Origin: Candidatus Cloacimonadota bacterium
Lineage (GTDB): Bacteria > Cloacimonadota > Cloacimonadia > Cloacimonadales > TCS61
Direction of reading: 5' to 3'
DNA: 6,068 bases
Assembly (NCBI GenBank): GCA_003647825.1
Contig: QMNP01000111.1
Coordinates: 1-6,068, forward strand
The first letter of the stretch is position 1. Each line of letters starts with the position of its first letter. The position numbers were made by a program, and so were the translations under genes. A model generated the notes under the pieces. It saw nothing but the letters and a program-made list of their open reading frames with translations. It had not been told where the DNA came from and did not search any database. Shown here in pieces: positions 1-5,681 of the stretch.

Positions 1-588
1 TATGATCTGCGTCCAGATAATACCGAAAGTTTTGTAGCCGAAATAAAAGAAAACTAGCAGGAAAACACATCGAGCTAGAGGTTCAATGATCTTAGACGTA
101 AGAACTTGATGTTTGATAAGTTTAAGACCTCTAAGACTCAATAGAAAAACACCGCCAACTGAGGCAAATGGAACAATAAACAGCATCATTCTCAAAATCG
201 GGGAAAGTTCCGGTTTGTGGAATATTCGCGTTGAGATATATGGACTGAAAATAAAAACTAGCGCAGATAATGTAAGGCTGGAAATAGCAACAATTTTTAA
301 AGTGAAGAAAAAGATACTCTTCACTTTCGAGTGTTGAGACACAGAAAAATACTGAGAGATAAATTTCATCGAACCGGTATGCAGACCAAAATAGGACATC
401 ATTGCCAAATAACTGACAATTCTTACAGAAAGAACAAATAATCCAAAGAATTCCGGATCAACATTTCTGGTGATGATGATGTTGTTTATATAACCCATCA
501 GGTTAAAGAATAGAATCCCGATTAAACTGATCCCTGTATATTTTGCTACATTTTTCAGTTCATTTTGAAATTTTTGTTCTTCGCTCAT
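1..588 (-). CDS. Wzx-like oligosaccharide flippase, N-terminal part (cut by window edge)
   Basis: This is the first 196 codons of a membrane protein; the frame stays open to base 1, so the C-terminal half lies outside the window. By family knowledge, such proteins (MOP superfamily, polysaccharide biosynthesis/Wzx type) flip undecaprenyl-diphosphate-linked oligosaccharides across the inner membrane. What is seen: a short charged N-terminus (MSEEQKFQNELKN), then hydrophobic stretches at about residues 17-36, 46-66, 94-116, 131-152 and 169-185, separated by short polar loops. The segment around 152-172 (RGLKLIKHQVLTSKIIEP) resembles the loop between helices in Wzx-type flippases. The ATG at 588-586 is preceded by AAAGGA (603-598) at 9 bases, a good ribosome site. 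It starts 3 bases after the stop of the priming transferase gene, so the two are very likely co-transcribed and translationally coupled. Full-length members have about 400-500 residues and 12-14 helices. The flippase class is fairly sure; the substrate is unknown. Confidence 0.85.
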   Translation of the reverse strand, partial: MSEEQKFQNELKNVAKYTGISLIGILFFNLMGYINNIIITRNVDPEFFGLFVLSVRIVSYLAMMSYFGLHTGSMKFISQYFSVSQHSKVKSIFFFTLKIVAISSLTLSALVFIFSPYISTRIFHKPELSPILRMMLFIVPFASVGGVFLLSLRGLKLIKHQVLTSKIIEPLARCVFLLVFFYFGYKTFGIIWTQII

Positions 589-591
589 CAA

Positions 592-1989
592 TCAGCGTCC
601 TTTGCCAAAAAGCATCATATATAAAGTAATAAAAAGAATTTTAAAATCTAGGGACAACGACATGTTTTCGATATAATAAAAATCGTATTTCAATTTCTGG
701 CGAACATCTTCTACATTTTCATCGTATTTCTGCTTAATTTGTGCCCAGCCGGTTATTCCGGGTTTCACAGCAAATCTTCTCCGGTAAAATGGAATGTCTT
801 TTTCCAGGATTTCAACGAAATGCAATCTTTCGGGACGAGGTCCGACAAGGCTCATTTCACCTTTTAATACATTGATAAACTGCGGGATTTCATCTAACCA
901 GTATTTCCTTAAGAATTTTCCGATTTTAGTAATTCGTGGATCATCTTTGTCTGCCCAAACCGGTCCTGTATTTTCTTCGGCATTTTTTTTCATAGAGCGG
1001 AATTTAAAGATTTTATATTCATCAATTTCATTTCTCATTCTCTTCTGCTTAAAGAAGATCGGGCCTGCAGAATCAATTTTTATAAGTATGGAAATAACAA
1101 CTATTATTGGAAATATGAACAGAAGAAATAATGCAGAGAGGATAATATCAAAGACTCGTTTGAATGATTTCTGTGAATCTTTTAATATTCTGGAATTTAA
1201 TTTTATAACAGGTAAACCGGGAATGGTTTCTATCCTGCCAAGTCCGGTTACAAGATCATATAAATCCGATCTGATACTGATACTTAATTTATTGATGGAA
1301 GGTTTTGATAACATTGAAAAAAGAAGATCTGCATTATCTCTATCGAGTGCAAATATAATTTCTTCTATCTCATACTTGGCTATTACTTCATCAACCTCAT
1401 TATATTTTCCAATATTATATTCAGAATTATCATCATTGATAAAACCGGTGATACTATATCCCAACGATGGAAAATTATTCACAATTTGAAAAATCTCCTC
1501 AGCCTTATCTGTATTTCCAATTATAAGAGATGGTTTTACCTTCTCTGTTCTCAAATACAGATCTTTCTGAATATGATAAACAAACCATTTTCCCAGCATT
1601 ACAAAGAAATAAGTTAACAGCCAATATAAACCTAACATTTTCCAGGAGATAGCTTCAGCTGAAGGATGCAAAAAAAAGCTCAGGATATAGATCAGTACAA
1701 TTCCAAAAAATACACCTTTGGAAATTGAAGAATTTTCTTCCAGAACACTAATAAAACTCAACTTTTTATTAAAAATGAAAAAGAGAATGAACCAGATCAG
1801 ATTCAATGAAATCGCAAAAATAAAAAATACTTTAATATTGAAAGGGCTGAAAACTTCTGTAGAAGTGAAACCTCTGATCTTAAGCATGTAAACCAGAAAT
1901 ACTGATAGATTCAGAAGTAATAAATCGATTAGTAAATGTTTAATCCCGCTGCCTTTATTTCTCAAAATATTTACATATCCTCTTTTCAA
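592..1989 (-). CDS. Polyprenyl-phosphate sugar-1-phosphate transferase (WbaP/WcaJ-type priming enzyme)
   Basis: Family knowledge: this enzyme moves a sugar-1-phosphate (often Glc-1-P or Gal-1-P) from a UDP-sugar to undecaprenyl phosphate, the first membrane step of capsule or exopolysaccharide synthesis. Seen in the 465 residues: four hydrophobic segments at about 16-37, 52-74, 92-107 and 115-137; a Rossmann-like central domain from about 153 (SLIIGNTDKAEEI) to 260; and a bacterial sugar transferase domain from about 276. The last has a hydrophobic re-entrant helix (281-304), KFRSM (329-333), the catalytic-type Asp-Glu pair D366-E367 in WLDEIPQ, LVGPRPE (381-387) and KPGITGWAQ (409-417). Length and domain order match the long WbaP/WcaJ class. 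No ATG start is available: TTG at 1989 directly follows an in-frame stop at 1995-1993 and lacks a ribosome site. A second TTG at 1965 (codon 9) has AGAGGA (1983-1978) 12 bases ahead and could be the true start. First gene of a two-gene unit with the flippase. The sugar cannot be told from sequence alone. Confidence 0.93.
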   Translation of the reverse strand: MKRGYVNILRNKGSGIKHLLIDLLLLNLSVFLVYMLKIRGFTSTEVFSPFNIKVFFIFAISLNLIWFILFFIFNKKLSFISVLEENSSISKGVFFGIVLIYILSFFLHPSAEAISWKMLGLYWLLTYFFVMLGKWFVYHIQKDLYLRTEKVKPSLIIGNTDKAEEIFQIVNNFPSLGYSITGFINDDNSEYNIGKYNEVDEVIAKYEIEEIIFALDRDNADLLFSMLSKPSINKLSISIRSDLYDLVTGLGRIETIPGLPVIKLNSRILKDSQKSFKRVFDIILSALFLLFIFPIIVVISILIKIDSAGPIFFKQKRMRNEIDEYKIFKFRSMKKNAEENTGPVWADKDDPRITKIGKFLRKYWLDEIPQFINVLKGEMSLVGPRPERLHFVEILEKDIPFYRRRFAVKPGITGWAQIKQKYDENVEDVRQKLKYDFYYIENMSLSLDFKILFITLYMMLFGKGR

Positions 1990-2083
1990 AAACTATCGTG
2001 AATGAATCTACTATTTTCAGATCAATGACCGCTAGATAAATTTATTGCTAAATTACTCAAAAAATTAATCCTTATTTTTTTTA

Positions 2084-2110
2084 ATAATAATTTACAGTTT
2101 TGCATGTCAA
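2084..2110 (-). promoter_or_regulatory. Putative sigma-70-type promoter for priming transferase and flippase
   Basis: On the minus strand a perfect -35 hexamer TTGACA (2110-2105) is followed, after 15 bases, by TATTAT (2089-2084), one mismatch from the -10 consensus. The spacer is shorter than the ideal 17, and the region is so AT-rich that -10-like hexamers are common, so this is a candidate only. It would give a 5' leader of roughly 90 bases. A weaker alternative nearer the gene is TTGAGT (2060-2055), 16 bases, TATCTA (2038-2033). The TTGACA lies partly inside the left arm of the inverted repeat at 2103-2128. Confidence 0.4.
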
Positions 2111-2128
2111 ACAATATTTTGTGACATG
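2103..2128. promoter_or_regulatory. Inverted repeat, possible operator (CATGTCA-N12-TGACATG)
   Basis: CATGTCA (2103-2109) and TGACATG (2122-2128) form a perfect 7-base inverted repeat with a 12-base AT-rich centre. Arm length and spacing would suit a dimeric helix-turn-helix regulator. The left arm covers most of the TTGACA of the minus-strand promoter candidate, so a bound protein could block transcription of the priming transferase. A 7-base dyad can arise by chance in a 230-base AT-rich stretch when many spacings are allowed, so the regulatory role is inference. No regulator gene is in the window. Confidence 0.28.
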
Positions 2129-2150
2129 ATATTGAGGGATTTGCAAGAAA

Positions 2151-2178
2151 TTGAAATTATATCATTAACCGGTAATAT
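2151..2178 (+). promoter_or_regulatory. Putative sigma-70-type promoter for the fusion-gene unit
   Basis: TTGAAA (2151-2156) is followed after 16 bases by TAATAT (2173-2178). Each hexamer is close to the sigma-70 consensus and the spacing is acceptable. Transcription would begin near 2185, giving a leader of about 35 bases before the ATG at 2220. The -10 element lies inside the inverted repeat at 2170-2188. The evidence is motif-level only, in an AT-rich background. Confidence 0.35.
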
Positions 2179-2188
2179 AAAATTACCG
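2170..2188. promoter_or_regulatory. Inverted repeat over the plus-strand -10 region (CGGTAAT-N5-ATTACCG)
   Basis: CGGTAAT (2170-2176) and ATTACCG (2182-2188) are a perfect 7-base dyad around ATAAA. It overlaps the candidate -10 and start site of the plus-strand unit, a usual place for a repressor operator. In RNA it could form a small hairpin, but no T-run follows directly, so it does not look like a terminator. The two-GC-pair outer stem on each side makes it slightly more distinctive than the AT-rich background. Function is inferred. Confidence 0.3.
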
Positions 2189-2210
2189 AATTCAAGATTT
2201 AATTTTATTT

Positions 2211-2214
2211 AGGA
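2211..2214 (+). promoter_or_regulatory. Ribosome binding site of the fusion gene
   Basis: AGGA sits 5 bases ahead of the ATG at 2220. It supports that start, which also opens directly on the glycosyltransferase fold (MRIVALLTVRNEE). Confidence 0.6.
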
Positions 2215-2219
2215 ATATT

Positions 2220-3887
2220 ATGAGAATTGTTGCCCTGCTTACTGTTCGAAATGAAGAACGTTATTTGAAGCGATGCTTGGAATTTTTGTATAATGAAGGT
2301 ATTGAAGTTTGTGTAATAGATAATGATTCAACCGATAAAACATTGGAAATAGCTGAGTCCTTCCGAGATAAAAATGTATTTCGAATTGAGCATTACCCCT
2401 TTAATGGTGTATTTGAACTGGAACCACTTCTAAAAATGAAAGAGAATTTGTCATACGAGATCGATGCTGACTGGTTCATACATTATGATGCAGATGAAAT
2501 CAGGCAGGCACCAAAACGGTTTTCTACGTTAAAAGATGCAATTATAGAAGTGGATAAAAATGGCTATAATGCGATAAATTTCGATGAATTCGTTTTCATT
2601 CCCACTAAAGAAGAGCCAGATCATGAAGGTAAAGATTATATCGAAACAATGCGCTATTACTATTATTATGAGCCCATGACCTTCAGGCAGATTAAAGTCT
2701 GGAAAAACTTTGGACAAAAGATCGATATTGCCGGTTCCGGTGGCCACAGGATAAATTTTGAAAATCGTAAAATCTATCCTGAATCTTTCATATTACGTCA
2801 TTACATCGTACTTAATAAAGCCCATGCGACAGCAAAATTCTGCGGTCGTGTTTTCTCGGAGGAAGAGGTTATACAAAAACGGTGGCATGTTCAAAGACAA
2901 CAGTGCCAGCCAAATGATATTATATTACCAGAAGCATCTGAACTAAAAAAGATCACTGATCCGCATGGTATTCCCAACGATAAATCTGAGCCCTGGAAAA
3001 CTCATTTTTTTGTACATAAGCCATTACCGTCCAGAGTTAAAAGCTTCACTAATAGAATTGAAATGAAAATAAAGAGAATGAGTTCCGCATTGCATAAGCA
3101 GAAATCTGATATCCGGATCATCACAGATTTTCCACCGATCCCTATCATTGTTGGTGCCGATAATTCCGGAACATCTCTTTTAAGATTAATGCTCAATTCA
3201 CATCCCGACCTGGTAGTTACATCTGAAATATTTACTAATTTGAATTATAAGTTATTACAGAAAAAGAAGCAAAAAAATAAGAAAATATTCTTTAAAATAA
3301 TAATGACTCATCCTCTATGGTCAAAGTTAAATATTTCCAGATCAAGCTTTGTAACACAGATAAACGAGCTTAATTCTTTTGATTACTCAAAAGGATTGAG
3401 AGCATTTTGTAATCTCTATGCTGAGGAATTAGGCACAAAACGCATCGGAGAATTTGTACGACCATTTGAAAATCAAATTATCAATATTGCCAGCATATTA
3501 CCTGAAGCAAAGTTTATACACATTATACGTGATGGAAGAGATACGGCAGTTTCACACAAAGTTGAAAGAGGAAACACAGAGAATAAAATCGAAGATCTGG
3601 CCGCAAATTGGATTTGGCAGATCAGTGAGATCAGACGTCAGGCTTTGCATACCAATCATTATCTTGAAATTCGATTTGAGGATTTAATTAGTGATCCTGA
3701 AAGTGTTCTAATGAAAATTTGTGAGTTTATCGAATTACCATTTTCTGAGCAGATGCTGGCTTATGATAAAAGCATGGATAAGGACAAAATCTCTAATTGG
3801 CCTCAAGATATATCAAAAGAAGATCTTGTAAAATTTGAAAATATTGCCGGTGATATGCTGCGCGATTTATACTATATTAAAGCATAA
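2220..3887 (+). CDS. Fused family-2 glycosyltransferase and PAPS-type sulfotransferase
   Basis: Two enzyme domains share one 555-residue chain. Residues 1 to about 265 look like a GT2/GT-A glycosyltransferase: opening strand RIVALLTVRNEERYL, VIDNDSTD (32-39) for nucleotide binding, DAD at 90-92 as the metal-binding DxD, then GGH (174-176), LRHY (192-195) and WHVQ (222-225), features typical of a GT2 subfamily. Residues 268-300 are a basic linker. From about 305 the chain matches the sulfotransferase family: 5'-phosphosulfate loop GADNSGTSLLR (312-322), 3'-phosphate segment RDGRDTAVS (437-445), NWIW (463-466) and RFEDLISDPE (485-494). The family moves sulfate from PAPS to hydroxyl or amino groups. 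Oddities: the loop carries N315 where R or K is usual, and Y146-Y150 are five tyrosines in a row. No membrane segment is evident, so it is probably cytosolic or peripheral. It leads a two-gene unit, with the next gene 6 bases on. Inference: it adds a sugar and sulfates the same glycan. The domain calls are firm; substrates are unknown. Confidence 0.88.
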   Translation: MRIVALLTVRNEERYLKRCLEFLYNEGIEVCVIDNDSTDKTLEIAESFRDKNVFRIEHYPFNGVFELEPLLKMKENLSYEIDADWFIHYDADEIRQAPKRFSTLKDAIIEVDKNGYNAINFDEFVFIPTKEEPDHEGKDYIETMRYYYYYEPMTFRQIKVWKNFGQKIDIAGSGGHRINFENRKIYPESFILRHYIVLNKAHATAKFCGRVFSEEEVIQKRWHVQRQQCQPNDIILPEASELKKITDPHGIPNDKSEPWKTHFFVHKPLPSRVKSFTNRIEMKIKRMSSALHKQKSDIRIITDFPPIPIIVGADNSGTSLLRLMLNSHPDLVVTSEIFTNLNYKLLQKKKQKNKKIFFKIIMTHPLWSKLNISRSSFVTQINELNSFDYSKGLRAFCNLYAEELGTKRIGEFVRPFENQIINIASILPEAKFIHIIRDGRDTAVSHKVERGNTENKIEDLAANWIWQISEIRRQALHTNHYLEIRFEDLISDPESVLMKICEFIELPFSEQMLAYDKSMDKDKISNWPQDISKEDLVKFENIAGDMLRDLYYIKA

Positions 3888-3893
3888 AATATA

Positions 3894-4877
3894 ATGAAAA
3901 CATCCGTTGCGCTGTGCACTTTTAATGGCGAAAAATACGTATCTGACCAGATTATAAGTATTTTAGATCAGACGGAAAAAGTTGATGAGATCGTTATTTG
4001 CGACGATCTTTCATCCGACAAAACAAAAGAAATTCTAAATAAATTTGCTGCAGATAACTCCAGCATAAAACTTATCTTCAATGAGCAAAATCTTGGTTTT
4101 GTGAAGAATTTTGAGAAGGCAATTAAAAACTGCACAGGCGATATAATATTTTTAGCAGATCAAGATGACATCTGGAAGCCAAATAAAGTAAAAAAAATGA
4201 TGAAGATTTTTCGACAAAAGGCAGATTGTTATTATGTTTTTTCTGATGCAGATGCTTTTAATGAAAATGAGAAACTGGATTACACACTTTGGGATTCGGT
4301 TAATTTCAACCTGCAGAAGCAAAGCAAATTCAAATCTGGTCTGCAAAAAGAATTATTGATTCGGGAAAGCTTTATTTACGGAGCTGTTCTGGCATTCAGA
4401 GCTGAATTCAAAAAATACTTTTTCCCCATTTCCAGCGAATTCTATCATGATAACTGGATCGTTCTGATCCTTAGTTTTCTAAATAAAAATGCCGGATACT
4501 TTATTTCCGAATCTCTTATTAATTATCGAATTCATACTTCACAATCTATTGGGCTGCCAACTCATAAAAAAGTATTAAGGTTTTTCAGGGATATCAACAA
4601 CCTGCGGCAAAATCATAAAATCGTTTTTGAGAAAAAAAATCGAATGCTCTCAGATTTAAAAACAAGCTTAGACCAGAACAAAATACTGTCAGAATCAAAT
4701 CGAATTTTTCTGGATGAGATGATCTACTTTTTAAATCAAAGGAATGAAATGTATGATCTTTCAAAACCCAAACGACTTAAAATTATCAGAAAATTATATT
4801 CAAAAGGATTTTACCAAACTTATTCTACTTCAAATCTGGTAGCATTAAAAGATGTAGTTCAGAAAGTGATCTTATAG
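3894..4877 (+). CDS. Family-2 glycosyltransferase (rhamnosyltransferase-like subgroup)
   Basis: This 327-residue protein looks like an inverting GT-A glycosyltransferase that would extend a lipid-linked oligosaccharide at the cytoplasmic face of the membrane. Seen: N-terminal SVALCTFNGEKYVSDQI (4-20), the nucleotide-binding IVICDDLSSDKT (33-44), NLGF (66-69), the metal-binding DQD at 89-91 in FLADQDDIWKPNK, FSDAD (116-120), HDNW (185-188) near the expected catalytic-base region, and YRIHTSQSIG (211-220). The order and spacing fit the GT2 group often labelled rhamnosyl- or hexosyltransferases in O-antigen and capsule clusters. The C-terminal third is helical and lysine-rich, without a clear membrane helix. 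The ATG lies 6 bases after the previous stop with no clear Shine-Dalgarno site, so translation probably depends on the upstream gene. The 3' end overlaps the convergent gene by 6 bases. Donor and linkage cannot be assigned. Confidence 0.9.
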   Translation: MKTSVALCTFNGEKYVSDQIISILDQTEKVDEIVICDDLSSDKTKEILNKFAADNSSIKLIFNEQNLGFVKNFEKAIKNCTGDIIFLADQDDIWKPNKVKKMMKIFRQKADCYYVFSDADAFNENEKLDYTLWDSVNFNLQKQSKFKSGLQKELLIRESFIYGAVLAFRAEFKKYFFPISSEFYHDNWIVLILSFLNKNAGYFISESLINYRIHTSQSIGLPTHKKVLRFFRDINNLRQNHKIVFEKKNRMLSDLKTSLDQNKILSESNRIFLDEMIYFLNQRNEMYDLSKPKRLKIIRKLYSKGFYQTYSTSNLVALKDVVQKVIL

Positions 4878-5681
4878 ATTTTCCAAGGTCTTGCGATTAA
4901 TTTCCTGCCGCTCTTTATCAAAAAACCAGCCCCATTTATTAAAATATTTAATCAAATTTTTTATGTGGATCCAAAGCATTCTTCTGGTAACATACGACTC
5001 CTTGGCATGATCGTGATAAACAGCAACTTGCGGATAATACAAAGTTCTAAAATATTTATGAATTCTTCTGGTTATATCAATATCCTCGGGATACATGAAA
5101 AACCGTTCATCAAATAATCCTGCTTTTTGCAAAGCAGCTGTTCTGAAAAACATGAAACAACCGCTTAAATATGGAATATTCATGATCTTGTTATAGCCGG
5201 TAAATCTAAGCTCGAATTTTTCATTTTGTTTTTTTAAATATCCAATTCGCGGCAGGAATCTACGAAAAAAAAGATCTGCTGGTGTTGGCAGAAGTTTACA
5301 GAGATATTGCAGTTCACCATTGGAATAGAGCACTTTGGGCATCAATTGACCGACATCGGAATTATTCTGCATAAAATCATAAATATTCTCGATTGTACCT
5401 TTATCCCAGAAAACATCAGGATTGAAAACCAGGTGATATTCCGCCTGATTGAGCGAACGTTTCAGCGCAATATTATGGGCTGCACCGTAACCGGTATTTT
5501 CTTTATTGTGAATGTATTCCGCCTGATGAGCATCTGCAATTTCCTTCAATTCATCTGTGGGAGAGTTATCTATAATTATCAACTTTCTATCTAATAGGAT
5601 TTCATTGAAGCTGTTTATTGCTTTGGCAAGTACGTCTATTTTTGTGTTATAAGTTACTATTGATCCAATAATTTTCTTCAT
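4872..5681 (-). CDS. WbbL-like family-2 glycosyltransferase
   Basis: This 269-residue protein belongs by motif to the GT2 group that includes WbbL-type rhamnosyltransferases. Seen: IIGSIVTYNT (4-13), IIIDNSPTD (35-43), the NTGYGAAHN segment (62-70), NPDV (87-90) as the DxD-like metal site, SGCFMFFRTAALQKAGLFDERFF split over 173-195, and YPEDIDITRR (197-206), whose E199/D200 match the conserved acidic pair of the family. The tail after about 230 is basic and aromatic (IKYFNKWGWFF) and may touch the membrane. It is slightly shorter than the usual 290-300 residues, but both ends look intact. The ATG (5681-5679) overlaps the stop of the upstream TagF-like gene as ATGA, so the two should be translationally coupled. 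The role is inferred as adding one sugar, perhaps a deoxyhexose, to the repeat unit. The exact sugar is not determinable here. Confidence 0.9.
   Translation of the reverse strand: MKKIIGSIVTYNTKIDVLAKAINSFNEILLDRKLIIIDNSPTDELKEIADAHQAEYIHNKENTGYGAAHNIALKRSLNQAEYHLVFNPDVFWDKGTIENIYDFMQNNSDVGQLMPKVLYSNGELQYLCKLLPTPADLFFRRFLPRIGYLKKQNEKFELRFTGYNKIMNIPYLSGCFMFFRTAALQKAGLFDERFFMYPEDIDITRRIHKYFRTLYYPQVAVYHDHAKESYVTRRMLWIHIKNLIKYFNKWGWFFDKERQEINRKTLENL

Larger units (their letters stand above)
1990..2219. promoter_or_regulatory. Divergent intergenic promoter region
   Basis: These 230 bases separate the divergent starts of the priming transferase (minus) and the glycosyltransferase-sulfotransferase fusion (plus). 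They are very AT-rich, with a run of eight T at 2075-2082, and I see no convincing coding frame or RNA gene. They contain promoter-like hexamers for both directions and two perfect 7-base inverted repeats, listed separately. This is the only stretch in the window large enough to hold a standard promoter, so both internal transcription units probably start here. Confidence 0.7.

Noticed and set aside
113..337. A 74-codon plus-strand open frame near the left end
   Set aside because: It is antisense to the flippase, whose minus-strand frame is open across the whole region with a membrane-protein pattern and a good ribosome site.
794..1489. A 231-codon open frame on the plus strand opposite the priming transferase
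   Set aside because: It lies wholly antisense to a gene with strong family motifs on the minus strand. Its translation shows no recognisable domain, and long antisense frames are common opposite conserved genes.
2075..2082. A run of eight T as part of an intrinsic terminator
   Set aside because: No GC-rich inverted repeat precedes it on either strand, and the flanking genes diverge from this region.
2170..2188. The CGGTAAT/ATTACCG hairpin as a transcription terminator
   Set aside because: The stem is only 7 pairs, no T-run follows directly on either strand, and it sits upstream of a gene start rather than after a gene end.
2655..2669. TAT-type tandem repeat encoding five tyrosines (residues 146-150), as a possible slippage or phase-variation tract
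   Set aside because: It is made of mixed TAC/TAT codons over only 15 bases, too short and imperfect for slippage, and in-frame units would not switch the gene off.
5307..5594. A 95-codon plus-strand open frame opposite the WbbL-like gene
   Set aside because: The minus strand carries clear GT2 motifs over the same bases; the plus-strand product has no recognisable features.
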